A stretch of DNA of 64,000 nt from the NCBI RefSeq assembly GCF_964355755.1, contig NC_092674.1, forward strand, positions 30,988,001 to 31,052,000, read 5' to 3'. The position numbers and the translations under genes were made by a program. The notes under the pieces were generated by a model. It was not told the DNA's origin and searched no databases. It saw only the letters and a list, made by a program, of their open reading frames with translations. The DNA comes from Antedon mediterranea. Lineage: Eukaryota > Echinodermata > Crinoidea > Comatulida > Antedonidae. Below, in pieces: positions 11,801 through 23,336 of this stretch (positions are counted from its first letter, which is position 1; every line of letters begins with the position of its first letter).

Positions 11801-14800
11801 GGAAATGGATCTTTTCCTGGTGACCTGTGTAAGAAATCGTATTTTATTCAGTACATAAAACTTGATGACATTAACAAAACTAATGACATAAACAACTCTT
11901 TATATGCAAATCACTAATGAGTTGCATACCAAATATGGTGCTTACCAAATATGGTGCTTACCAAATATGGTGCTTACCAAATATGGTGCTTACCAAATAT
12001 GGTGCTTACCAAATATGGTGCTTACCAAATATATGGTGCTTACCAAATATGGTGCTTACCTAATATGGTGCTTACCTAATATGGTGCTTACCTAATATAG
12101 TGCTTACCTAATAAGTAAAATGTAGGTTCATCCAAGGAATCCTCCAGACCACCTTTTGGTAAATCAAAAACATTAATTCTGCAGTTTTCACCGGCAACCA
12201 CGAGTCGGCAGTTATTGAATGGATCCCAACGGAAGTCTTGAATCATGCTTTTGTTGTGCACTGCAGGAATCTCACTTTCTGGTTGTCTTCCAGGCTTGTC
12301 AAGCTGTATGAAATATAACACAAATCACTTCAGATTCTGCACAGTACTTCCTTTCATCACACAAAATTGACAATTCTGGGATCAAGCCCTGTTTTAATGG
12401 CTCCTATGGCATTATTTTTAACTGTTTCACTGTTTAAGAACCTAAATTCCTGTATATCAATGAAAAAAAAATGGTACTCACCTCAAATACACCAATCTGA
12501 CCACCAGGTCCAGCAAAGGGAACAGCAGCCCTTGCAATATTGGCATGAAACCCATCACATTCACCGAAAATGATGTTACCCATATTACGAATGTTTGTAA
12601 TGTATGTTGAAGCATGCCGATGTGAACCTTTCGCATGCCGGAACTTTGAAGACTTCGCTGCTACAAATGTCTTGCCGGACGATTTCCTAACCATGCCTGA
12701 TTCGCCACTAGCTGCTGCACCTTGAAGATTTGGCTTGTTGTCTGGGACGACTGAATTAGGTGTTAAGTTTTGATTTACAGGTGGTTTGTTTGCAGGAATA
12801 GATGGATTTGTTTCAGGTGCTGAAGAACTTTCACTCTAAAATTAATATTTATTCATATATAAATCTTGTATCTGTATAATTAACAAAATAAAACAACAAA
12901 CGTTAAATCATTATGAAACTACAAACCTTTACGTCTACTGATGTTGAATCGGATCCACCTTGTGTCTTTGTACTTTTAATCACTGATTGACGTTTAGAAG
13001 GATCCAATGAAATTTTAGCAACCTGTATATAGAAATAGAGTAATTATTACAGTTCTAAATATTAGTATATATATATATATATAGTATTTTGTGTACATAG
13101 CATCCAAGAAAGTGATTGATACAGTGAGTGAGAACAACATTTACTTACTTCTTTGTTCTGGCCATCAAACCATTCATCTACTGTCATGGCCGACACGTTT
13201 CCAGGTGTGTCTGGGAAAAGTTCACTTGCAAATTCTCGATGTGACTAAAAATAAAAAACACCAAAATCAGAATAAAAAAACAAATTACGAATTTGTTTAA
13301 TTATAATATAGTATACGTATTCTATGATAAATATCAAGTAAAAACTAACCCTACGAGGGACTTCGTATGATAATGGTAGAATTGCATTCTGGGTAAGCTG
13401 CAGTAGACGATTGACTTCACAAGATATGACATTTAGCGCCCTCTTTGGTACCATTGCAATACCTCTTTGCTGAGCAGTTCCCATGTAGGTGGCATCTATT
13501 TGTTGGAACAAGAAAAGCAATTATACAAAGCATTTAATTAACAATATTATACTACATTAAATATTTTATAAAGCGTCAAAGTTTAAGTTACAAAATGTCT
13601 GATTATACATACTGCTTGTAAGGTAAGGCTGTTTATCTGTTACTTCCATGTACAATACTGTAGTTGCACCCTGTAAAACACAACAACAATCTCATCTTGT
13701 ATACAATGTAATGACATAATGATAAATACATTATTAAAAGAGAAAATAGTTTAATATCTCTAACAAAGTAGTCATTTGAAAGTACCAAAAAAATAAATTT
13801 CAAACTTAGAGGCTGCTCAAAAGCACATGCAACTAAATAAATCAATTCTGTTCTTTATAAACAATAATTATTGAATAATAATAATTATAACAAATTACCT
13901 TAGAAGCAACAAATAACATCTTGGTGTCAGGATCATAAAAAGGCATAAGTGCACTGGAAAAACAAAACAAACATTATTAAAAGGCATAAGTGCACTGGAA
14001 AAACAAAACAAACATTATTATATTATTATTGTTTCTCTCACAACTTTATCTTAGTATTTGTATTTCCAGTATCAACTGGTATTTAATGATGAAAGTGCTT
14101 ATTCTGTCTATCAATATGATTTTATACACTATACTGTACCTTGTAGCAGTTCCTAGGCTTTGACTCGCCAGACTGCAACCTAAATTCCGTGGATCCCAGA
14201 TGCATAGTTCACTTTGTCTTCCCTGAGTGGAAAAGAAAATTTAATTTAGTAAATTATAAATTCAAATCTAATTAATGAATCTACTATTTCTGGCTGGCTT
14301 ACACAACACAAAACAATTTTTGACCAAAAAAATAACAGAGAAAATTGGAATAAAATGGTGAAAAGCGTCATGTCGCAAAACGACGTAACTCATGATCTGA
14401 CTGGCTGTCTAATAAATAAACGTATTTCAATAAAGATTAGTTACATACCGCATCAAAACCACTGGACAACAGAAGATCTTCATTGCCAAGCCAACAGACC
14501 TTGGAATCTTTATGGTTGTTATGTCCACCAGTTACCTATAATACAAAATTAAAAACAAATATGTAAAAAACAAAGAATAACTCAACAATTTAAAACCATA
14601 TAATTGATTCCTAAATGCTGCAAGAAATATTGAAAACCATACTGCAATGGAATACTAGATGAGTGATTCTTTACCGGTGGGCTGTTGCTAGGGTTTCTAG
14701 GATCCCAAATCTTGATTGTCTTATCTTTGCTGGTAGATGCCAGAAGGGAGCCATCTTGTTTCCAGCTAATGCCAAGAAGCTGATCATTGTGTGCTTCCCA

Positions 14801-16175
14801 TGCTTCATTAAACAAACATAAAAATACAGTTAATAATAAATAATATTTATTGGTTACTCTCCTTTAAAATGGAGGAACACTCTTGTAACAAAAGGTTTGA
14901 CACATACAAAATATACACATAGTTAAAATATAAATACAGATACAAAATGTATAATATTATGAACCTTTTTTTAGCGATAATGAAGGAAGTATTGAAATAT
15001 TTTTGCTACAAAATCAATGTTTTACCAAGTTTTTCCTGTCCAGTTGAAACATCCCAAATCTGTATTGATTTAAACACAGTAGAAGCCAGAATATTTTCAG
15101 CAGCAGGGTGGAAGAGAACTGTTTCTATTCGCCTTTCTTGCATTGGTAGTGTAAGGAAAGCATTGGTTATATCTTCTGTCAAGCCACCCTCTGGTAGATC
15201 CCAAAGTTTAATCTGAGGAGAAAACAAACATTGGTTTTGGTATACACATAGAAATATAGGATTAAAGTACATCTTTTGAACAGTATATAATGATATTGAG
15301 AAATGGGGATTATGAGAAATATTTACAGTAGTCTAGAGCTATCAATGCTTGGTTGTTACAAACAGCATAATAATTTTGTTTTGCCAATTAATACTATATC
15401 GCCTGATGGTGGCAGTGTAGTACTAAGCACTTACTGAACAATCTTGAGAACAGGTAGCCAGTAGGTAATCATTGAACGGTGAGAAGTCCATGTCAGTGAC
15501 CAAGTCCGAGTGAGCTTTAAGGCACGGCAAATCATTATTGCTACGACCACAGAAGTCAATGGGAAGTATGCAAATATTACAACCAGCTAAAAGAGAAAAA
15601 CATTAAAAACAAATTAAAATTATATAATTGTATGAAATTTTATCAGAATTAGAAGAAACCTAAATTTACAAATTGAATTGTTGTTTCTTACCTCCACCAC
15701 TGACATTAAAAGCCATGAGGGCGCCACTTGCTTTTATTTGGTTGCCACACGACTGGAATGCACCAATTTTGAGGTCCGAAATACAATTCTGCAGAAGAAA
15801 AGAAGAATTAAATTTATGTTACAAGTCTAGCCTAAAACAATTTGAGGGAGATCTCCACTTGTTACTCAAAATAAAATTTTGGCAAGTATGGTAGGGCTAC
15901 TTGCTTCATTTGTTTACAAAGAAAAAATCGGTTCATTAATAACTTCTCAAAAAAAATACAAATTTGTATATTTATGGGCCAAAATATCAACATAAGCCCT
16001 CTGTGGTAATATTTTGCCAAATACTTCACTCAGTTTCTGAGTGCTTTCATTTTATGGTTTGTGTGTGGGGAAGCCTTTCTTGCAAACTTGCTAAAACAAA
16101 GTACAGGTCGTTCACCTCTTTCTTTGGTTGCTTTGCTTGTGCATTCTTGTACTTTGATGTCTTGAATCGATTCAT
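8863..16175 (-). CDS. CORO7: Coronin-7 (tandem-coronin WD40 protein), complete, 24 coding exons
   Basis: Long coronin with two beta-propellers; family members act in Golgi trafficking and actin control. Coding exons in transcript order: 16116-16175, 15692-15788, 15435-15586, 15026-15212, 14675-14802, 14449-14535, 14140-14222, 13899-13953, 13613-13670, 13350-13495, 13149-13244, 12927-13022, 12482-12835, 12108-12303, 11682-11824, 11383-11487, 11149-11234, 10438-10576, 10244-10333, 9978-10094, 9536-9671, 9310-9401, 9117-9206, 8863-8871. They sum to 2,802 nt, exactly 934 codons with the stop (human protein about 925 aa). The protein begins MNRFKTSKYKN. Propeller one spans about residues 1-385 (IKLWDLPEGG at 104) and a polar linker follows. 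A second coronin signature, SKFRHAKG, is near residue 478, then propeller two. The acidic tail ends GVDDDEWDD, as in vertebrate CORO7. All junctions are GT-AG. Several splice sites are duplicated (see findings). Confidence 0.95.
10564..10697. repeat. 69-bp tandem duplication over the CORO7 exon 18 acceptor
   Basis: Two near-identical copies start at 10564 and 10633 (ACGTTGGCCATTACTGTAAA onward). The first includes the last exon bases and the real 3' splice site (exon edge 10576). The second puts a decoy acceptor 69 bases upstream in the intron; reading from the decoy meets a stop codon. Confidence 0.9.
11925..12107 (-). repeat. 16-bp array repeating a CORO7 5' splice site eleven times
   Basis: On the transcript strand the unit is GTAAGCACCATATTTG, repeated eleven times (one unit has two extra bases), and begins exactly at the donor of exon 14 (edge 12108). 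Each unit is a good donor (G|GTAAGC). The first three units carry ATTAG instead of ATTTG, matching the exon end. Using any downstream copy would add 16n bases and soon reach a stop (frame ...GKHYIR-stop). Confidence 0.9.
13940..14018. repeat. 41-bp tandem duplication over the CORO7 exon 8 acceptor
   Basis: The sequence starting AAGGCATAAGTGCACTGGAA at 13940 repeats at 13981. The first copy carries the exon 8 start and its acceptor (edge 13953). The second is intronic and holds a decoy acceptor 41 bases upstream, whose use would shift the frame. Confidence 0.9.
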
Positions 16176-16893
16176 GGTGTATTTTAAATCTTTCTCTTGA
16201 TCATTGAATCTGTAATAGTAAATACAAATATAAAATCTATATTAAAGAATTCAATAAAGTAAAGAGATCATGTGGATTGTGGGTAAATTGGGTCTTGCAG
16301 TAATTGAAATTACTAGTCCAACACAACAAGAAGTCTCTAAAAAATATTTCCACTAAGGGACCTTCATTCAGTACTACTACTACTAGGCTAGCTAGCTAAC
16401 GTAGTATTGCATTTTGAAATGCTATTAATGTCTCACAGTGTAGAAACGCATTAGTTCAAACAAATTATGCACCCAGACAAGCATACACCTATTACTATAT
16501 TTAGTACTATTAATGACAATATGCTGACTGCAGCTGCAGCATGCATGTGACAATGCCAGACACAGTACACAGTGGCAGTGCCTCCTCCTACTCTACCTAC
16601 AGCCACAGACAGTACACATTCAACAGCTGTGTGACTTACAATATCAAGTTTATTTCTAAGAATTGTGAGAATATATGCTGACTTACAGGTAAATTAAGCA
16701 GTTACTTAGCAATTCAAAACAACCGATCAGCTGGCAAAAGATTTGACAGTTTAAATAATAAACACACCACTTTTATAAACACAAAAAGTTCTTGAAAAGA
16801 TAAACACGGAAGTAGGTACCGCCCTCTTTTTCTTGACACGACGCCGGTGTTTGTGGAGGTCAATGGTTGGGAAGTCAAGCGTGAAAAATGAAA
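16176..16893. promoter_or_regulatory. Shared divergent promoter region of CORO7 and DNAJA3
   Basis: The two ATGs face away from each other 718 bases apart. A minus-strand acceptor at 16210-16211 shows that CORO7 has an upstream 5' UTR exon. Donor-like sites at about 16636 and 16684 would end it, leaving its start within about 200 bases of the DNAJA3 ATG. ACGGAAGT (16806-16813) is an ETS/GABP-type site, and AAAATGGCAGC over the DNAJA3 start resembles a YY1 site. Both kinds are common in mitochondrial-protein gene promoters. Start sites are inferred. Confidence 0.5.
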
Positions 16894-19800
16894 ATGGCAG
16901 CCACGAGGGTTGCATGGAGAAATTTGCAAAAAGTTTCTCGATCAAAATGTACACTTTCATCAGAGGAATTGGCAACTAACGTTGTCTGTAAACGTTATTT
17001 AAAAACATTTCCAAATTATACAAATAGCATTTTATTAAATCGACTTTCTAATGTTGCAATATATAAAGGATTACTGTGTAAGTTTTAAAAACATGATTGA
17101 TCAGGACACGCTAAGGCCTAGCCTAGCTAGCTAGTACTAGGCCTAGGCCTGTAGCCTAGCCACTCTCTCTCTCCCCGCAGTAGGCATCTACCATAATAGC
17201 TAGGACTATTATAACCTAAGCCCTGCCAGGCCTAGATAGATTAGGCCTATAAACTAAGCTTAGGCCCTGGCTCAGGTTAGTTCTACACTAATTTTTAGTA
17301 GCTAGCTAGGCCTAGGCCTACTAGTAGTAATACAACAAGAACAGACATGCCTATTTATAAATAAAGTATAATTTATTTGTAATTAATATGCCAAAACAAA
17401 TGTCCATCTAGGCCTAGGCCCTCTAGTATCTGCATTACGGTCGCTGGGTAAATTGGCCATGATGATTGATTTTATTATGATTTATGATATCGGTTGCATT
17501 TATTTTGGTTGCGATAAAATCAATTTCCTTTGAAGTGTCCCCTACCTATTACTACTACTATGATGCATAATATATGCTTTTTTGAAATTTTTTTTTTTAA
17601 TAATTGTATATAATATATATAAGTATTCTACAGTGAATTAAATGATAATTTTGTGTTTTACAGCACCAAGTAGTTCATATCACCTAATAGATCGGAATTT
17701 TCACACTTCACAACATTTAGAATCAAAAGATTATTACAGAATCCTTGGTGTGCCAAAAAACGCATCAACGAAGGAAATCAAGAAAGCGTATTATGAGGTT
17801 CGTAAGACTAGGATCAGATGTTAGCATTGGAATGACACTTATCAATTTGATTGCAGACGACTATAACTACTAAACATTGAGCACTAATACTCTTTTCACA
17901 TCTGCAAAATGTAACAGGAGATCAAACCTGGCAGGGGCAGATTTAGGGGTCCGGCCCCCCCTTTTGTAATATATATATTATTGTTCCATTTACATACGAT
18001 TTTATCAACGATTTTACAGGAAAGGGGGTACAAATCAACATTAAAAATCGTTAAAATCAATTTTTTTTCAAGTTGAACAGAGTTCAACTTCAACGTTACG
18101 ATCGGTAAAACTGACTGACCAATCAAATAGTTCATAAATTACGTCATCATTGTTTGTGACAATTCTTATTTTTTACAACGCGACAATGTTTTTTGTACTC
18201 TTTTAAAAAAGTCTGATATTTCAAAATAACAAGTGTAAGTAAAACTAAATTTTAATATAAAAACAATTAAATTTAATGTTATCTTTAGTGTAAAGACTAT
18301 ATTAAGATATCAGCGAAAACATGTCCTAGGCCGGCTGGGTTGAAGCATTAAAACCTGTAACTTTTTCAATTTTCACACGGGCCCGGCTGCACGTGACCGG
18401 CCTTGGCTTTGCAAAACTTCACATCCATGTGTCCCAGCAACGTCGAAAGAACCAAGAAAAAAACGATCGGGTAAAAAATATGTAAAAATTTGCGACGGAA
18501 AAACATGCTTTAGGCGCAAAAAAAACAGTTCCGTATATTAAATATAGTCTATAAAACCCACTATATTCAGATATAAAACCCACTATATTCAGATAATTCT
18601 ATGAGAAGAATCGAATGGCCTAAACGCCTCAGATGCTATCTCTGGGGGTCAGGGAAAATAATTTTCCCATATCGGTCCCCTCTTTATCAAAATCCTAGAT
18701 CCGCCCCTGCCTGGTTACACCTTGTTGCAAGTTGGAACAATTTATGCAGGTGTGAAAAGGGCATAAAAGCATCCAATACTATACACTACACTTATCCCCA
18801 AAACATTGCCACCCAAACCGCTAAATTCCATAATTTGAATGACCACATGAGATCTCCCACTAGTTGCAATTTCTGCTGATTGCTTTGAATGACCACATGA
18901 GATCTCCCATTAGTTGCAATTTCTGCTGATTGCTTTGGATTATATCCTGAAAGTTATCATTTACTCTACTAGGTCCAAACACTAAAAGTATAAATTGATC
19001 AATTGATTTTATTTCATTCACTTTATTTGAAACAGTCTAGGAAAAAAAACAAGCATACATTTACAATAAGTTAAAAGGTAACAATAATAGGACCTGTTTC
19101 AGGGATCGGAAATAGAAGTAAAAGAACTTGTCTAATACCAACCCACTAAACAGAAAAAAGACAAACAAACTGCTGCATGACATATCATTTGCTAATAATA
19201 AATAATAATTTGTCAATGATTTATATAGCTTGCCAAGAAGTACCACCCTGATAAGAACAAAGGAGACCAGAGTGCATCTACAAAGTTTGCAGAAGTAGCT
19301 GAAGCATATGAGGTATGAATTAATTTTGAGATCTTGTAAAACTTAAGCCTTGTCTACACTATCAAACTTTATGTGAAAACAAAATGTGGTTTTCCCATGG
19401 ACATAATGATGTCACATCACTACCATATTTGAGCATATCACTACCATATTTGGGCATCACATCACACTTTTTTGTCAAACTAGTTTGATAGTGTAGACAG
19501 CTTTGTAGTTGAAACATTGTGTAATATTTATTTTTTTATATTCTCACTGCATTAATGACAGTAAAACAAACTGATCTGATAACATTTTTCTTTGCACAGA
19601 TATTAGGAGATAAATTAAAGAGACAGGAATATGATACCATGGGGACGACAGGATTTGGAGGAGCAGGAGGCGCCGGTGGTGGATTCCAAGGCTGGCAGCA
19701 AGCTGGTACCATAGACCCAGAGGAATTATTTCGTACAGTGTTTGGTGGCAAAGGTGGCTTTAATAATATCTTTGAGGGAGCTGGTTTTGGTGGTGGCATG

Positions 19801-22800
19801 GACAACACAAGAGAGGTGAGATGCAAAAACATTATAGATTGTATTTACCAACTTGGATGTTATTGATCTGAGACATGAATGAAGAGACATGAATGAGGAA
19901 ACATAGGTGGAAAATGGCAAAAGGCTTCCTACTTTCTAGGAGTTTTTTCAGATAATCTATGTTGTTTTGAACAATTCTTGTAACATGACCACAGTGCTGA
20001 TTTTGCAAAACTGATTTATAAAAAAATCCATAGTGTCTAGACAAACTGTGTAGTAGTTTTAAGTTTGATGGGAAAATACAGTATCACAGGCATAACCACT
20101 AAAGTTTTAAGTAAGTTAGCTTTATATTTGATCATTACATGAAAAATGAAAGACTTACGAAATACAGAGTACATACAGCATAGCCTCTGTTGACTTAATT
20201 GATTAATGACACATGTTTAAGTAACTTAGCTTTATCACATTTACCATCATTAGTATTCACTTCTTGTTTTGATCTTTGTCTACTTAAGTACATGATGGAT
20301 TTGACGTTTAGTGAGGCAGCCCGAGGTGTCAACAAAGACATGGAAATTGTCATAGATGATACATGTCCACGATGTCATGGGGCAAAAGCTGAACCGGGGA
20401 CAAAGACGTCGCAGTGTCATCGCTGTCAGGGATCCGGCATGGTATGTTTGTGTGGATTATGAACTAGTTTGCTCAGGGACAGGGTAATCATCTCTCACAG
20501 CCATGTGGTTAGGAGTTTAAATCCACAGCCATTTATTTGATTTGTGTTATAATGTGAATAATCATTTCAGCTGTTATGTATAAATTTGTATTACATATTC
20601 TTACAAAGACTTCAGCCTAATTATTAAAAATAGAAAGTACTTAAAGTTAAATTTGTTATTTTATTTAGGAAACAATCAACACAGGTCCATTTATGATGCG
20701 TTCTACATGTCGGCAGTGCAGAGGTCAAGGTTCAATCATCAGTGTTCCTTGTATTATGTGTAAAGCGACAGGCCAGACAATGCAACGCAAGAAAGTAGTT
20801 GTTCCCATACCAGCAGGTATGATAAACCAAATAAAGTTATATTTTTTGTAAAACTATACTTTTAGAAATCAAGGATTAATTTTTTTTTTACATAATGTAT
20901 TAAACCTGACATATTAAACATAATTAATTCTAGTGGTGCCTGTATCCTCTCTGGGCTGGCGGGATTTCGCTGTATTGCCTTTGTGGGTTCTCCTGAACAG
21001 ACGTCCTTGTAGTTGGTTTTTGTTCTCTCTTGTACCTTTTACAATAAATATTCTTGCTTATTATAGGAGGTATCAATTTCTTTAAATTTCATATTTTACA
21101 GGTGTGGAAAATGGTCAAACTGTTAGGTTACCTGTGGGTAGTCGCGAAGTGTTCATCACATTTCGTGTCGCTCGTAGCAGTACATTTAGAAGAGATGGAG
21201 CAGACGTGCATTCGGATGTCGCGGTGACGTACACACAAGCATCTCTAGGGGGCAGTCTCCGTATAAAAGGAATATATGATAGTATTCACTTAAATGTAAG
21301 TACTATTGAATGTACTACTCATTTTATTGCCAGATTTAGTTCCTCTTCCAAAATAATTAGGGTACACTTTCAGGAGTGAACAATGGGCCCTCTTGATAAG
21401 GTGTCCACTGAGGGGTGGGGGGGGGGGGGTGGCTATACCCTTGATAGAAACTAATAAATGTTGAATTATTATTATTATTAATAAAGGATATATTGCCACA
21501 GTCAGGTCACAGGAAAGTTCCTTTTTGATAGTGGTGACCCAAAGAGGAGTTCTAATGTATCTATATAAATTATTATATTGTGGAAATTTAAGATTAAATC
21601 TTGCATTTTATTCATACAGATACCAGCTGGCACACAGTCACATGCTAGGATACGATTACCAGGCAAGGGAATTCAACGTGTAAATGGCTACGGCAATGGG
21701 GACCACTTTGTACATGTGAAAATCAAAGTACCCACGTAAGTACACTTGCTCAGAAAGGGGGCTTTTGTATTTAAATGTCCTACCAAATATTATCATTATC
21801 ATTACCTATGATTTAGTTGAACAAGTTTACAAACGTCATAGCACATCATATTCAACTTATTCACTCATTAGATGCTTGTCTAGATTTCAGTATTTTCAAC
21901 TAAAATAACAATCCTTCAAAATAGACACTAGAAAAAAAATTAGTGTGTATTTTCACTTAGGTAGAACGAAAAGCACAAGGGCGACTTGTTTATGATATTG
22001 AGGATGTTTAAAAACATTCTTAGCCTTATGTCTGTAAAAAAGATTTTTGCAACAGAAACAAAAGGAATAGAAAATAAACTGAATGGTTTCATCAGGTCAA
22101 TGACCTGTATCAATATTTTTATTATCGGTTGAAATCTGTTAAATCGAGCAATTTTTTTGGAAGTTAGCAGCTGATATTTTTCTTAAACCTGAAGATGGAC
22201 AAGTAGTCGCCCATTAGTGTAAGTCCATCTTTTAAAAAATTAGTTTGTTTATCAAAATGATGATTTAACTGGAATTATTTTAAATTACTAGTTAATAAAG
22301 TGCATTCCAGATTGGTTTTGCCTTGGTTAATTAATTAATTTATTTGTTATTGCAATTGGTCAGAATTTCTCAAGTGGTTTTTGTGTCCAATTAGAGTAGA
22401 TTGAGATTACTCTGCTAGAATAGAACGCATTATTATAATTGGTATTTTTAAACATAGAATTTATTCCATTATCATAATTGATAATTTGACATTAGAATAT
22501 CGTCCATTAATGTAAGTGATAGCTGTGTATGTAGAGTCTAGTATCTTTAGTTATTCTTAGATATAAAGAATTAGAATTATGCCTTTTTAACTTGGGTGTA
22601 GTCCACGTTTACAGTCATGTACAGTTATAATTTGTATAAATTGCCAGATTTTGCCAAATTATTATTATTAGTTTGAGAATTCCTTGTAATCTTTTAGAAC
22701 CTTTCACAGAATGTTATTTTTAAGTTTGTTATTTTTCTTAATGATTGACAGAACACTTACTGATAAACAACAAGGGCTTTTACTTTCCTTGGCTGAACAG

Positions 22801-23118
22801 GAGGAGGATGTTGTAGGAACCGTAAATGGTGTCAGCCAAACACAAAGTGGTAAGTATGCTTGACTTTATGACCTTTGACCGCATTCTAAAGGAAGATAAA
22901 TGTTCGAATTGAAAAATTGGGAAAATCCAAAATCAAATCGTTGAAATGTGTATAAATTTACTTAAAATTGACAAATTTTAGAAAATGTTTAAATGTTTGA
23001 AAAAAATGAATTTACAGGGCACACCTCTGAAGATGTTCATTTCGATGAAGAAGAAGAGGTTGAAAAAAAGCCTGGATTTTTGGAGAGGTTGGCCAACAGG
23101 GTATTTGGACGAAATTGA
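16894..23118 (+). CDS. DNAJA3: DnaJ homolog subfamily A member 3, mitochondrial (Tid1), ten exons
   Basis: Mitochondrial Hsp40 that delivers clients to mortalin and stimulates its ATPase. Exons: 16894-17077, 17664-17797, 19229-19312, 19600-19815, 20289-20441, 20669-20816, 21102-21295, 21620-21735, 22752-22849, 23018-23118. Total 1,428 nt = 475 aa plus stop (human about 480). I chose ATG 16894 (MAATRVAW) over 16888 because it matches the family start and a YY1-like context. Residues 1-80 are basic and suit a mitochondrial presequence (RNFHTSQ). J domain is about 84-149 with HPD at 112-114. A Gly/Phe region follows ([12 protein letters not shown]). The zinc region from 232 has four C-x2-C pairs ([32 protein letters not shown]); the first and fourth deviate slightly from C-x2-C-x-G-x-G. 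The C-terminal substrate-binding domain includes [20 protein letters not shown]. The tail is acidic then basic ([20 protein letters not shown]). Confidence 0.95.
17100..17430. repeat. CTAG/TAGGCCT-rich simple sequence in DNAJA3 intron 1
   Basis: Many copies of TAGGCCTAG, CTAGCTAG and AGGCCTAGGCC in about 300 bases. No regular period; probably a degenerate low-complexity repeat. Confidence 0.55.
17932..18709. mobile_element. Non-autonomous DNA transposon with CAGGGGC termini (DNAJA3 intron 2)
   Basis: The left end is CAGGGGCAGATTTAGG and the right end is the inverse, CCTAGATCCGCCCCTG. Identical 5-bp direct repeats CCTGG flank it at 17927-17931 and 18710-18714. Internal sequence (778 bp total) has no transposase frame. 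CAG-type ends suggest a hAT-like element, but the 5-bp target duplication is shorter than the usual 8, so the superfamily is uncertain. Confidence 0.7.
18838..18937. repeat. 50-bp tandem duplication
   Basis: GAATGACCACATGAGATCTC and the following 30 bases occur twice, at 18838 and 18888, with one substitution. In DNAJA3 intron 2. Confidence 0.85.
19347..19504. mobile_element. MITE copy 4 of the main family (DNAJA3 intron 3)
   Basis: Left AAGCCTTGTCTACACTATCA and right TTTGATAGTGTAGACAGCTT. The interior has two CCATATTTG-type segments and TGATGTCACATCACTACC. Confidence 0.8.
20930..21066. mobile_element. Possible retroelement tail in DNAJA3 intron 6
   Basis: A locally GC-richer block (CTGGGCTGGCGGGATTTCGC ... 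ACAGACGTCCTTGTAG) ending TTTTACAATAAATATTC. It looks like a LINE 3' UTR end but has no coding part; weak evidence. Confidence 0.3.
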
Positions 23119-23336
23119 TTTGAGGTAGGCTAGCTTGGCCCTTAGTTACCAAATTCATTGTACAGTAATTTGCCTACCTGAAGAATCTCATGTCCATTAT
23201 TAGTTGGCCAATCTCATAACATACACTGATATCATTTTAACCAGGGGTTTACCAGCAACTTTCTCTAAATATGTTTTATGACCTCACACACATCCTCCTA
23301 AACATTTTTTCATATATTCTCGTTTTTATTGCATAG

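Noticed and set aside
11904-12095. Plus-strand frame of repeated LTKYGAYQIWC-type words
   Set aside because: Antisense translation of the 16-bp donor array in CORO7 intron 14.
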